A stretch of DNA of 64,000 nt from Carnegiea gigantea (taxonomy: Eukaryota > Streptophyta > Magnoliopsida > Caryophyllales > Cactaceae), in NCBI GenBank assembly GCA_029747015.1, contig JAKOGI010001180.1, forward strand, positions 1 through 64,000, written 5' to 3'. Shown piece by piece: positions 1-13,540 of the stretch. Under the pieces are notes generated by a model. It did not search any database, had not been told where the DNA came from, and worked only from the letters and a program-made list of their open reading frames with translations. Each line of letters begins with the position of its first letter. Position 1 is the first letter of the stretch. Both the position numbers and the translations under genes were made by a program.

Positions 1-3000
1 TGATAGATGGCTTCGAGCTAAGTTCCTTTCTAAGAAAAGAAATTATAAATTCCATTTTCTATCTCTTTTCCTTTCCTTCGGTTAGCGAAGTTCCCCAGAA
101 AGGGTTCTGTTCTGGTTCTACCATGACAAAGAAATGCATTCTAAAAGAAATAGGAGCTGATCGTCTCACTTAACCCCTGAGCCAAGCCAAGACTGTGGTT
201 TGGTTTGTTAGCTCAAGTAAAGAGAAGATTCTTCCCTGCTCTCAGTCAGTCTAGGTAAAAGGGCACGAGCCAAGCTAAAGTCAGTAGCAATCCGGTTCAA
301 AGCCAGTAGCACGATAGTACTTCAAAGTTCTCAGTCTCCATTCCATCCTTTCAGTAAAGCCAGATGCGAATGAAATGGAATAGTTGCTCCCATTCCGACA
401 AGAGAAGGAATTCTTTTTTTTCTTTTATGACGATAACGCCTTGAGCCAAGCTTGTGTAGCCGGTCAGCCGTTCTACCTTTCCATGAAAAAATGGGATTGG
501 CTATTCGCGAAACTTAATGGGTTTAAGAAATGCTAAAGCAGGCTTCCTTTTGCCTTGCCTCAAAAACTTGACAATAAACGAAACTAGGGTTCTCGTCGCT
601 TCGAAACCTACAGGCACCAAAGCCCCCTATATTCTACATTCTTTTCCGAAAAAGAGAAGGTTTTCGTGGCGAAAGTTGCTATGTATAATAAATAGCTTTT
701 CCATGAGAAATCGAATTAGCCAGGGATCTACGCAATCTATCTTGCACATGAATAGGCAAGGCGAGCTTGCTTTCAGTAAGATTTTTTATCTCTTTCACTA
801 GTAAAGATCTTATGATCTATCTGTTGGTAATATATTCTCCTCCCTATTGTCCTGATTGCCTTGGAGGAATTGTTACATATGCGATATGATTGGGAAGTCT
901 TAGCCTAGGGAAGAATCCTTGCTTCTCTAGTGGCCCCTTTGAAAGTAGAAAGACGGGGATGAGATGTCGGTTCAGGAATATGAGAGCAAAGATCAATTCC
1001 TTCGATTTCCTTTTGTTGTGGATAGAGACGAGCTCACTTCTCTTCCAACAGTTGGGGCCATAACGAGCTTAGGGGTTAAGAGGCTGCTTTGTTAAAATAC
1101 GAAATTAGGATAAGCCTACACAGCTTTTGCTAGTTGGAGAAGTTATAGCTTCCCTAAGACTACTTAACCAGAGCTTGAGATCAATAGCTCAATACGGAAA
1201 GTAAGCTACACTCACTACTACCAGAGAAGAGCTTCCAAAAAGGAAAGCTCAATCCCAACAGTCTCATCTATTGATGCGTATTCTCGAACAAGAACAGGGG
1301 ATGAATCTTTACCTTTCTTAACTGTGAAACCTGTTCTGGCAGTTGAGTCTTCTTAGACTATTATCCCTGCTCGGATAGTAAATAGTAACAGGTCGAAAAG
1401 CCTCTGCTAAAGATCGTCTTCCTAGCAAAATCTCCTAACTGTATACACTTGATTTGTCCAATTCTTTTGTCAAGCAGGACATTATCACTGAAACTTAAAC
1501 CCTATTTCTATTTGCTGGGAACCCCGTCTTATTGGAAAAAGGCTATTTTCTTCCCTAATGCGACTGGCAGTCAGGTTAATCCGCTCCTGCCAAGAATAAA
1601 AGGAGGACTCATACGCAATTAAAGAAAGAAATGGTTGAATAATCGGAATAGTCTAATGATTTACTTCCCTTCAACTTTCATTGGCCTAAAGAAAGAAAAA
1701 CCTAATCTCCGCATCTTACTATTGTAATTACAATCTTTTCTCTATAAATCTCAAACAAGGCAAGAACTCAATTTGCCTTTAGTTCTTTATCTTCCAGATC
1801 TATATTTTTTTTTTTCCTTGTCTCCATTTTACACTCTGGTTTCCCTCTTCTTTTATTATTTGCCTTAATTCACTTTCCTGAAGCGAAATCAAATTCAAAC
1901 CATGGCGGATTCCTCCAAAAAACCAGCTTTGTTTTGGCTGGCGATTGTCTCACCATCTTTCCATCCCGTAAAGGTGAAGTGAATGATAAATTACAAGAGC
2001 TTTACAAATCATCATATGAATTACTGAGCCCTTAATATGGACGTCTGTTTAAGATGGGTCCATACTTTCGATCCAATACTCAACTCAGGAAGGTAAGGGT
2101 TAGAAAAGTCTTTCCCTCATCCCTCAACTCCCTTCTTGGGGAAATAGTCAAAAAAAAAACAGAAGGCAATCTAATCTCATCAAAGGATGGCCATCACCCA
2201 GATCAGGGTTTGAGAAATGGGGTTAGCCATAAATCTGGGTGCTATTAACACATACTCATACTATAGAAAGTAATAGTAGAGGTAAATATCCGTTCCGACT
2301 GATGGCATACCATTGCCATACTTAACTAATTCAGTCTATTCTATTGGTGATATAGACTCTCCTTAGTCTTAGCTCTAAGAAGAAAAAAATACTAATAAAA
2401 GCACTAATCTTCGTGCTCGCTCTTACTGCCTACCATGCATACGTAAGGATATTCTCTTTATCACAGACAGTCTTCCTTCCTTATCCCGCTTTTCCTGATT
2501 CTTGATAGCACAGAAGAGAAGTACCCCTCTTGGCTTCACCGCTACGCGCCTTTCAAACACACTTTCTTTTATTACTGCAAGAGCGAAAATAGCATAGGTT
2601 ATCCTATCCGACAACATAGGAGTAAGTAGTACTTGCTAAATCATGAAATGGAAAGGGAGCTGCTTTAGACGTAATAGAGAGAGACATATCCTTTCTAGAC
2701 TTGCCCTCCTGCTTTATGGCAACGGGGAGTATTGTGCTCTAGAGCATCGGATTCAATAGCAGCGGTTATTCACCTAACACCGGATTCTGTAGCAGAGGAG
2801 AGCAGGATAAAGACTAAAGCGGATTCTAATTTAATGTAATGTCAAACCTTCACGTCTGATGATTCACTTGCCCCATAAAAGGGCTATGCACAAGACAATA
2901 GGAAAATCAAAACCACTGCGCTACCTTCCTAAGCCAGATAGCCTGACTGCTTGCCCTTTTGCACCCGCCTTGTCGAGGTAGAAGACCGAGTCTACCTTTT

Positions 3001-4760
3001 ATTCTTTGACACCGAGGCTGATCGAGGCCTTTGATGGACTTCCATGCGGCTCTGATCTTGCTAGGCTAGGAAAAAGAAAGTTTCTTATAAGAAAGAAGCT
3101 ATAAGAGAAGAAGGGAAAAGATCAAGCAACCTCTTTGCCATTGAAATCGCGAAACTTTCATTTTTCTACTTTCTTATGGTCTTCTTCTTTTGCTTTATGT
3201 TCCTATTCCTGTCTCATTTTTTAAGTTCGGAGCTGTTTTGCTAACTAAAGGAAAAGCTAATTCACTTTTTTCCACTTCGAGAGCTTGGACTGATGGAATG
3301 GGCGTCACCTATTTTTACATTCGAAATGATCCTAGATCTCAAGGACCAGGCCCTCGATCCTGTAAGACAAAGACTCAATCAAGAACCGGGGAAAGTTCAA
3401 TCAAATAAGACGAAATCGAAAAGATTGAAAGGGCTCGTGATTCAAGAAGGCGAGCAACTTCACTAACTTAGGGAAGGGAGAACACTTCTTCCTCTCTTTG
3501 TCTGAGGAGGTAATTCATAGTCTCAAGACAGAAGCATTTCCCGAACACTACCTACTTTCGGAATAGTTCGAAGGCTTAGACCACTAGCCTACCTTAGGCA
3601 ATTTCCTACTTCGAAAGAAGGCTATAAGGCTTGCAACGAATGGAAAGCGGTAGGACTGCTTACTTACAACATTTTCTTTATTCAGGTAAAGGTAAGCCCC
3701 CTAATTCTCTGAATGTGGCATCAAAAGCTTATTCTCACTAAGGGCTCGAACCATAAGCACTCTGGGTGAAGTTCCACAACATTCCTGTCTCTCTTTGGGC
3801 AGCCTACTTGTTTTAGTAAGATCAACAGGAGAAGGAAGGGGCTTATGAGGGGGAATCTATAGCACGTTTGCTAGGGTCTCCTTCCTCAGCATATTCGCGT
3901 CTGTCATGTTTTTTCCTCCTCTTCAACTGGGCCTTATTAGTTGATTCAGTCTTTATTTTCTTCCGCCTATTTGCCCTTCCTCTTTAAGATGTGTCCTCTT
4001 ATCGAAGCATTGTGGGTGCTTACCAGGCCTTTGACTTGGCCGAGGGCCCAAACTCGGACTAGAACTGGACTCTCGTTAAAAGAGTAAATTACTTATGCTC
4101 AGATTGGCACGGGGTGGTAAACGAATTCTTTCAAGTCAACTTCGTACCTCCCTTTTTTTTCTTTTTTTCCACACTGCCTATCTGTGCCAAACGTTGTTAT
4201 GATTAACAAAAGCTAAGACACTGTAACAAATATTTTCTGCGTTTTTCATCTTTCTATCAAAATCGAATTTAATTAACAAAGTATTCTTTGGGTAGATTTT
4301 CTAAGTTGAGGTGCTCCTCTGCTGACAATGCATTTTCATATGTCTTCGAAAGAGTTCCTATATCTATAGATATCTAACTTTTTCTTCTTCCATAGGGCGG
4401 AGTGGGGTTAGCTGTTGGAACCCGATCTTGCTCCTCATTGGAACGTTCTTGAACTTAATTTATCCCAAAAATGACGGAATGCTCCGTCGGACTCATCCGT
4501 TGGTCCTCTTCAGGGGCAGGACTCGAAGGTATTTCGAAGACTTCCACCGGTTCCCCGGTCCTCTTTTAGGATTGGCTGCTATTATTAGGGGTGTTGACAT
4601 GGCTGGATTACCAGTATTTGTACTAGCTTTTTCACCCTTTTTTAGGCGATAGACATTGGAAAGAAAAGGTATGGAACTTGGTTAGTTATATAGGATATCA
4701 GAATGGCTTTCTTACTATCTATATTACCTATTAACGGTGGATAGAGTCATTAACGTAACG
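1..4760. other. Gene-free mitochondrial-type DNA
   Basis: I see no conserved gene, RNA gene or clear repeat here. Short open frames exist, for example an ATG-started 94-codon frame at 517-801 and a 74-codon frame at 4428-4652, but neither resembles a family I know. A short ATG frame at 1902-1982 (beginning MADSSKKPALFWL) follows a pyrimidine-rich leader and could be a scrap of a nuclear gene or retroelement; this is only a guess. Base composition is the roughly 42-45% GC appearance typical of plant mitochondrial spacers. Confidence 0.6.
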
Positions 4761-4774
4761 GTGGGCAGCATCTG

Positions 4775-5010
4775 TGGCACTTTCTAAGATGGATCATATA
4801 GAGTTGCTTCATCAAATGGGACAACAGAGAGAAGTATCGGAAGCCTTTATCTTTATGATCATCACTGTACCCGAGAAAGATGCAGCAATCAACCTCCAAT
4901 TTGTGATGAATAGACTGATCGATGTGGACGTAGCATAAACATGCTAAAAAGCGTACTTTTTTGAAAGCGTAGAAACGAATCGGTATAAAAGGAGAAAGCC
5001 CAAAGTATAG
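4775..5010 (-). pseudogene. Ty1/copia retrotransposon integrase fragment
   Basis: The minus-strand frame opening at 5061 encodes a stretch (residues about 37-91) reading CLCYVHIDQS, HHKLE, CIFLGYSDDHK and KGFRYF. This is the characteristic region just after the integrase core of Ty1/copia polyproteins, where an FGC-x-C-Y-VH motif is followed by a KL segment, the (C)IFLGY box and a KGYR/KGFR box. The expected first part (KVFG) is present only as a disturbed KVRF, and the following RDVxF motif is degraded. No LTR, reverse transcriptase or RNase H is visible alongside, so this is an isolated scrap, presumably transferred from the nucleus. The family assignment is from motif order; a translated search against copia polyproteins would confirm it. 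It is not a functional gene. Confidence 0.75.
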
Positions 5011-5064
5011 ATTTTTCGGGTATTTACCTGGACCGACATGGAACAGCATTGATTTCCTCACTCG

Positions 5065-8000
5065 CTGCTGGAACTAGCACGAGTTGGTAGATAGGAAATG
5101 CCTAGATGCTAGCACTTACTGCCATGCCATGGTTTAAGCTTTAGGCTCCATAGACGAAACTTTTTTTAGGTATTAGGGAGGGGGGGGGACTAGTTAAGTC
5201 CAGAAGGAGAATCGAAGGGCCACTAGGAGTACTTTATTTTTTTTTTTCAGTAGCAAAATAAGAGTCGTGGAGCGGGCATCGGAAACTTAGAAAGCCGCGG
5301 GAAAACATGTAAAAATCTTACACACATACCCATAAGCATCTATTCTCATCAAAACAACTGTATCGCAAGTAGAGCAGAAGGCATAACGAGGAAGGAGGTA
5401 CTCTCAGGGCGAAGGACAGCAAGAAGCTCTTTTCGATTTTATAGTCTGGCTCTATGCGCAGGTATTGAGTGAAGAACTGCATCCATCCCACTGGTACTAA
5501 TATATAGTAAGATATAGTGAAACTAGTTCGATTATAGAATTCTATATAAGGGATAGATTAACCAAAACTCTCTTTCTTAAAAGAATTTTAGATCCACAGA
5601 TATGTCATCTGATCTTCAAAATTGAAGCTTGCTTATCGTAAACTTTGGTCGAAAGAATGATAGGAAAGTATCCTCTCTCAAAGAGAACTCTTTACCTGGA
5701 TTCATCATTGGATGTGTAAGAGGTTCTCATCTTTAACACTTAATTAACCTTGTCTAAGCACTCACCACTGCCTGAAAGGAAGCGCTTTTCACATGAAAGG
5801 GATTCCTCTGGCCCCTGAGAAAAGCACATCATATATTCAAAACCGACGCTTGGGAGGGTAGCGCAGGCCAAATACAGAAGCCCAGCGATAACCGCCATAA
5901 GCGCGAAAGAAAAGCAGGCAAGGGAAAGAGGGCGTGGAAGGGAGAGGTGAAGCTTTCTGAGTTCTATTGCCAGTCTGTTCTTATTCCAGACTGAACACAA
6001 AGCAGCCAATCGAACGAAAGTCCCTTATGGAAATTATTAGATGGTTACCGGAAATGACAAAAGAAAAAGCCAAAAACTGCTAACCGAGAGTCCTATACTT
6101 TGACTTTACTTATACTTGTCCACCGGCCATCTGGATTCTGTTCTAGACTTAGCCCACTTGACTTGGCTAGCTCTGGCACTAAGCCCTTATCTTATCTACA
6201 CCCCTGGCTAATAGTGAAAATCATTATTCCCCCTTTCCTTATCGACATTAGCTCAATATCTTTATTAGTTGACTGGGAGCAAGCTGCATCTTCAACATTT
6301 AGCAGCCCCCCAGAATGGGAAGTCTTCCAAGCTGCTTTTAGCATGCATCTTATTATCTAGACTGACTGGTAAGATAAGGATAAGCTGAGCTGGGAAGAAA
6401 GCTGTGAGTGCGCCTTCCTTCCACAGCTACTGAGGAAGTCGGATCCTCCTTTTGTTTGCCAAAAAGCGGCCTTCAAATGATCGGAGAATTACAATTACAT
6501 AGATTAGGAAATTCCTAACTCGCCTATTAAGCCGAAAGCGATAGCGAATCAAGAAATGGTTAGGTAACCCACACAGTCGGGCGAGCTAGCCTATTTAGAT
6601 TATTACTTCCATTCCGAACCTGACTTCGCTGGATTCTGAACTCATCCAGCTTGTAGATCCCACACGATAAGGCACTCCATTCGAGTTGAGCGAGATATTC
6701 TAATAATATTCACATATAGGATGTGATAAATAGAATGTTCTAAGTATACAGCAAAGGGATCGTCCAACGTGAGAAAATGCCTATTGAGTTTCTAACCTAT
6801 ACCCATAGAAATCGAATATATAAGCCCTTTAGGGACGGAAATGCACTACTTTCAGTTTTGAAAGGCGTCAGTTCGCTCATTAGTTAATATGTGGATAAGA
6901 ATAATCTCATTTGGTCGGATTGATTGACTTTATTTATTCCTGAGAGAGTAGGTCAAATGCCTTTCACACCCAGACTATACATAAGCTTGAACTAGAATAA
7001 GACAGTCACCTGGTTTCCAGGTGAAATTACCGCCCCTACTTCTTTATTGGTCTCAAGCCACTTTCCTTTCTCAGCTACGCTTCCCTCTCACGCGATGAAT
7101 GACCCATCCATCCCCTTGAATCAGAAAGAGATTGTTGCACCCTTCTTTTGTCGAGCTCAAAACTCCTTGCCTACCTAAGGTATGGTTCGGTTACCGAGGG
7201 GCGGTTATGAAATCAAAAAGAAAATAAAGACCCTTTAAGCTACGTGGCGACCTATCTCATAAGATATTGCCTATTGAGGAGGATAAACATGAGTTTATCT
7301 GCACCGAAGATCCCCGTTGACCACATCTGGTAAGGCCACTAAGCTAAACAAGTCTTTCTTACGCGTCCATTCATATCGTTAGTTGTTCGGGGACCTTCAT
7401 GTCTGCGCCTGACCTCCAAGCTATTTAGAGTAACGAACACATGTGCTTTTATGCATCGTCGTGTTGTCAGCGTATCCATATCTCTTCTATACCTGACTAT
7501 AACATATTTCTTTAGCTCTTTCACCTAGTCGGCGTATGCGGCATGAATCTCTCTCTCTCCCGGCCAATTATAGAATATTATGCCAGATGTGAAGCTGGAT
7601 AAGATGGCTGTGCGATCTGTGATTGAGGGACTCACCATTCCATTGATTAAGGCGCTTTAATCCCACCAAGATAAGGTCTATCTTAGAAAATATTCAAGCA
7701 AGTCCCCAGGGGGGGTTATGACAACTATACTTTCTAGTTGTCAGCCCTATATGACCTTAGGAAAAGAATTAGGATTCGGAGGAAGAAAGAAGGCAAAGCC
7801 GAAGCCAAAGGGTTGTGAACAACAGGTGAAGAGTTCCATCTGGACCTTCTTTTTTAAGATGAGGACGATCCGCTTTGGTTGAGTCATTTCTTGGCAAACA
7901 AACGAGTAGCGGAGATGGAGCTTATCTACAACTGGTGAAAAGAAAATCTCTTGGCTGGTATGGACCTTGTCTAATTAGCATATAGGTTGATTTGAAAAGA

Positions 8001-11000
8001 AAGTCGTCAAAGTGGAAGTTCGTAGTCATCCGCATTATTCCGGATATCCCCTTTTTTATTAGTTGCTAAAAGATTGCTAATAGTTCTGAACCTTTTCAAT
8101 GATGTTTAGAAAACGTAATCTTATATACCCAGGAAAAAGAAGTGGGTGCCGTCATATAACGCATTCGTACCTATAAAATGGGCATTTCCCTTCAATAAGT
8201 AGCTAAAGATCTTGCCCCCCCTCAACAGTTCCTGTTCGTTAACCAATTATATTGGGATATTGCCAACAGAGATAATCCAATCCGATTGGTCGTTCGTTTT
8301 CTTTTGATCTTTCGGTAGATCATCTGTAAAAGAGATTCCAACATCCACCCTCGTCCTTCCTTCTCTGAATACTTGAGCGATCGGGGCGAGAAGGTAACGT
8401 AGTTCTGAGCCGATGGATGAACCATTGGTTGTAGATGATAAGTCTCTTAGCGAGAAACCAGCTCTAGGGGGTAGAGAGGGATGAAGACATGTCGGCCTTA
8501 CGACTGCTAATTGAGGCCTAAGGTATAGCAGTAACTGTATTCAACGTAAACGCAATGACTTTTGAGGAATTATTGATTCAATACTTTCTATCGTTACACC
8601 CCGGCAAAACTATCTAAAATAGCGCACTAGCCGAAAGAAGCAAGCAAAGAGTCTTACTCTAAAGAAAAAAAAAGCCTAAAACTATTCTACCTGCAAACTC
8701 TTAATCGAAGTACTTAGCACTCACCGCAACAATTGGCGCTGCATCTATCCCAATGAATTTTTAGCTTTTCCTTAGCCTTCTTCTTTAGCACTGGCTTACT
8801 CACAGGAAGCTGGCCTAGCAGATGACTCTTAGTTAGACTGGTACTAGTGCAGATATAACATGAGGGGAATTCCATTCGTTGAGTTCTCCAAAGCCCTATC
8901 CCATATAAAAGAGAAAAGCTATATTAACGCTAACGCCCAAGAGATGAAAAGAAAAGAACGATCGTCAGCGGAGATCGCAATACGAAGTTAAATAGACATA
9001 CCGGCATCAGAGAATTCCAGGGATTCGGCTCTATTTCTTTTAGGAGATAGCCGGGTATTCCCGCTTGCTCTGGCTTGCCCAAAGCGTTGAACATAGAGAA
9101 TTTTTGTTGTCTTACATACACACTGGTTGAATTGAATTTGATTCCGCTTTTTCAAATAGTAAGAGGGGAATTGAGTAAAATATCCTTGTCCGTAGTTCCA
9201 GCGGATTCTCTTTTGTCTTGCAAACCCCTTATTATGTACTCCCCTATTCTTGAAAAGACCGCTATGCACCTTGACTTTTGGCTTTTCGTTCTTTCTGCTG
9301 CAGCTGTTTAGCTATATTCGTCTCCTTTTCTTAGTCCTCATCAGGCTCTACAGTGAAAGGCTGAAAGGATTGGTACTACTGGCTTGTCCATCTACTGGGT
9401 GGGACTACTCCGACATATTCGGTGCTACGCCCCTATTATCCCGTCCTCGAGACTGAACTAAGGCACATCCCTTCTTTGCTTAGGGTTTGGTTCGGGTTCA
9501 GCTTCTGCCGCTGCTTCAGCTGGGCAAAATACCAGGCCGGGGCTTTCTTTCCTGCGGTTTCCGATATTGCAATGGCAAGCAAACAGAAGGTTTCCCTCTT
9601 TCGGGCCCGATTGATTGGAAAGATTTTAGACTGCCAGAAAAAAAAAACTATAACAGCCTGATATCCTTGGTACTGTCCCTGCTGAGAAAGATCCGGATTT
9701 CCCTTTAAGTGCTTTGGAGGTGCGGTGTAACTTTTTATCAGGGCTATCAAGGGAAGGAGTTGCAGGACCGGAGTTCTATCTCGGATCCACAGAATGACCA
9801 GTTTTTGTCTCGAAAACCGCTGAACGGGCAGGTTCCACGTGTGATTGGATATCGAAGGAAAAAATAGAGCATAAAGGATATGGAATCCGTATTGCCGGAA
9901 AGGTTCTCCCTGTCCCTTTTACCTCTATTCTTATAGGATTCATAGAGTGGAGTTTACCCCGGCTGTTGGATTCCACAGATCTAATCGGCGGAAAGAAGCA
10001 CTGGCTAATAAAAGTTTGGAGATGGGGCCTACAGGGCAATCAGATAGCAGATTCCCTTTTATTTACTGTCTTCAATGTGAAGACTTGTTGAATGATTGAC
10101 TGTAAGAGAAGGGTAGATACTTGAAACAGAAGGTCTTATGTATTCTTCAAAGTGAAGAAAGTTTTTTTACCGTCTTGCGCCCGGAAAGACACATCTCCGT
10201 CCAGACAAGATCCAACGATGATCCTTTCTGTACCGTATGTCCTGTGAAGAAGAACGTCTTCCCCGGTCCGAGACAGGTCAACAATCGTGGAAGGCCCAGG
10301 ATGGTCGCTATAACGTCTTTTTCGGCACGGTAACAAGGTCCAACGATGAATCTAACATGGAAGACGGTTACTGTGCCTTAAACGACGTGATATAGGCTTG
10401 TCGGAGGGTTGAATGAAGGATTGTGGGATAGCCTTCCACTCGGACTTGAGATCCTTTCCCTGGCTGGCAGGCTGTCTTAAATAAAAGGAATGCACATAAA
10501 GACAAGACAGCTTAAGCTTCACTGAAAGACACATAAAGACAGTCTCTTTCCCTTGCCTTCTTTTGTTTCAAGTTGTAATCGTGGCTATTTCATTACAGTT
10601 CAGTCTTTGTCTGCGCCCCTTTGCTTCGAGTAAGTCTATCTATCTCTCGTCCGGCGTAAAGAGAACCCGAAAAGTCTTTTTTCTTTCAACACTTCAAGAC
10701 TGCTTTTTATGACAGGCGCTTAGCCGGGGCAGTCTGGTTGAACGTCCCATCTATAGGAATAAGACGAAAAACCTTCATGCACCAGTCATGGGCTGAACGA
10801 AGCTAAGCTTGCTTTAGGGAGTTCGGAATCGCGAAGATTCGCTGTTTTCCAGCTCACTCTGTGAAGAAACCTAACCTTACCACAGGATACCGACTTAACA
10901 CGGTCTTATCCGCCCATTTCGAAGTAAGGCGCTGGCTGCACTCCAACAAGGAAAAAGTTTTCCAGTAAGGACAGCTTCGGCCTTCATTTCCGTAAGTACC

Positions 11001-11790
11001 GCCTATAAAGTCAAGTTTTTCTTTTTTTTTTAGCTCTTCTCTTCCTGAACCCGATTGGTTCTGTGTCAGGCAGAGCTTTGCCAAGGCGTATTTTCCTACG
11101 TGTGATCGGGCCGAAGTTAAACAAGGGATCAAAGCGTCGAGTTTCAGATCGGATGCAATTATGACGCTGGTACATGCTGCACTGGTCCGTCTTTCCTTTC
11201 CTCTTTCTGTATATCTTCTCCTGATCGGGTCAGATATGTGAGAACCTTATCAGTCCAATAGTAAACTCCTCAATCTCTGTCTTCTGGGCCTGAGCATGTT
11301 TTTCATAGTTGATGCTCCGCTTGGGTAGAAAGAGATGTTAGGTGGATAGCTATTGCAGGTCCAGGCAAGAATTGCATGTGGTCGGTCGTCAGATGCCACC
11401 GGTTCATCATTCAGACAGATGCGCGATATGTGAGATAGAGTGCCCGCCTTTATACAATCCATTTTTGCTTGCCTCTCACCAAACTAAACTAAATGGGCAA
11501 AGCTCCGGCTAGGGGCGACCTTACGCATCATTTTTCTTTCTTCTGCTTCCCTATTTGTTATTTATATAAGAGCTCAAAGTAGCGAGAAAGGGAAGAGGGA
11601 GATCAAACAAAGACGAAGTCTAAAATCAGATTTGAAGACACCTGACGTACTTCACTTTCAAACATGACAGCCATTGAACCTATTGGGACAGCGGGTTCAC
11701 TCCTTGCCGTTAACCTTTCTTTGATTTGATGAAGCCCGGAAGAAAGAGACTTCTCAAACAGACTTTCGACTCAGTCTGAGTCACCTGATC
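5065..11790. other. Gene-free spacer with one hairpin
   Basis: There is no recognisable gene. The longest ATG-type frames (for example minus 9436-9750 and minus 10854-11132) have no family resemblance and overlap other equally long frames on the opposite strand, as expected by chance. A perfect 9-bp inverted repeat lies at 7719-7743 and is listed separately. Confidence 0.6.
7719..7743. repeat. Perfect 9-bp hairpin
   Basis: TGACAACTA at 7719-7727 pairs with TAGTTGTCA at 7735-7743 across a 7-base loop (TACTTTC). It follows a run of G. Plant mitochondrial 3' ends are often stabilised by stem-loops, but no gene ends here, so its role is unknown. Confidence 0.6.
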
Positions 11791-11793
11791 TAA

Positions 11794-11885
11794 CAACGAA
11801 AAATCCCGATAAAATGAAAAAATGACTTAAGAAATCGAAGTTATGGAAAGGAAAAGTGATTGCAACGAAAAATCCCGATAAAATG
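11794..11885. repeat. 23-bp direct repeat pair
   Basis: The same 23 bases (starting CAACGAAAAATCCCGATAAA) occur at 11794-11816 and 11863-11885, separated by 46 bases. The second copy runs directly into the 30-bp tandem array that follows. Confidence 0.85.
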
Positions 11886-11970
11886 TAAAGATATAAATAA
11901 CCAATAAAAGTTCAGTAAAGATATAAATTACCTTCAAAAGTGAAGTAAAGATATAAATAAATTGATCTAT
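11885..11970. repeat. 30-bp imperfect tandem repeat, about three units
   Basis: GTAAAGATATAAAT recurs at 11885, 11915 and 11945, exactly 30 bases apart. The rest of each unit is similar (AT-rich, with AAAAGTTCA or AAAAGTGAA before the next copy). The third unit decays after about 14 bases. It lies next to the 23-bp repeat pair, so the whole 11794-11970 block looks like local slippage or duplication. No open frame crosses it. Confidence 0.85.
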
Positions 11971-13540
11971 TGTATTGATATTGCATTCCAGTCCTTAGAA
12001 TGAGCAGCTTTCACCTCCAGATCCACGGGCTTCTTAATTGACACAGAAAAGAAGACCAGTTGCTTAGCGTGGATTTGCATAACCCTGCTGTAAAAAAAGA
12101 GGATAAGACTTGTAAAAAGAAAAAGATTCACTAGTTAGTATATGCGAATAGATCATGAGCGATGCGGAAATGTAGCGATTCCCTTATTCAAAAATAATCG
12201 AAAACCTTTAAGCATTCTAGTTTGCATGGTCAAATAGTGGATTCCATATACAATAAACGACGGTGGCTTTTTCGTATTAGGTTACTTTCCACGATGCTGC
12301 TATTTACTGAACAAGTTTGACTCCAATTCAAATAGAAGACAAATATATATACATATATGTGTCTAATTAATGGGGCGGTGCCTAGATCGTAAGATCTTTT
12401 GCCAAGGGTCGAAGTGCCGCATCGCATAAGAATAAAGCAAATAGACCTTAACAATAAGGTACGAAATTTGGACAGCGCTTTCAATCAATAACGATTTTGA
12501 AGGACATCAAATACATTAACAAGAATCTTTGAAGGCGATGAAGAAGAGCTAACCATACGTTCACAGTATACTAAAACCTGATCTTTGTTCTAGCTCAATG
12601 CGATTCATACTGTAGGAGTAGCACGTCAGGCTAGAGGAAGGATGGCGAGGGGGACTGATTGACCATGTTTAAAGACAGTGAGCAAGAGGAAAAGATATGG
12701 AAGGAGAATCCGTCCGTCGCACGTTTACGCCGGCCAAAAAGCGCATTATAAATTTATGATCAATGCCATTCTTCTTGAAATTTCCTCCTTCTTTATCCCC
12801 CACTAAATGGCAGCAGTCAGCGCATTCAAGAACAAGCCCACCTAGGAATAGGAAGATCATAAATCCTTTTTGTAAGAACTAGCATTCGATTCTGTGCACG
12901 TGGTAAACTCTTGATCCTTTAAAGAGAAAGAGGGCATTCTCCGCATCAACAATTTCACTTCCTTGCCCTAAAGCTCGCTGGCTTTCCAAAACAGCCTAAC
13001 AGGATTGGTGAAACTGGATTGGTTGGATTCTTTTCCTTGCTCTCGACTTTCCTAAGCCTGCTCACTGACTGCACTTGCTAGCTAGAAAAAGATGCGAAGA
13101 GCCTGCTCTCATTTGTGTAAAATACAACTCCGGGGGCGAAGTCATCTTAATAGTAAAGAGCCTGGGACTGATGTAAAGGCTTGAAAATGCTACAGCCTAG
13201 AGAGAAAATTCAATGATATAAGGGAAGAAATCTACCTATTATCTTTTTTAACCTACAATGGAATTATCCTTAGCCCTCCTAGAGAAACTATTACCTCCTC
13301 GAGTACGAGCGCGAGTAAGATATTGAACGTCCCTCGTATGGATCTACTGTATTCACCTATTCCCTCGCCTCGGCTGGATCGACATGAAATGAAAGAGATT
13401 AAGAAGGGAAGGCGGAAGCAAAGGCAGACGGATAGGAATGACAAGGATAAGAACGTCACTGCTTCACTCCTGGCTTTGAAACTAACTGGCCAGGAGAGTT
13501 TACTTATTACTTCCTTAGGACTGCAATAGGGCTTGCTTAG
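11971..13540. other. Gene-free spacer
   Basis: No recognisable gene. Frames such as minus 12230-12484, minus 12669-12860 and the mutually overlapping pair at 13253-13529 show no family features. Confidence 0.55.

Noticed and set aside
10325..10345. GGTAACAAGGTCC resembling the 3' end region of small-subunit rRNA
   Set aside because: Nothing else around it matches rRNA.
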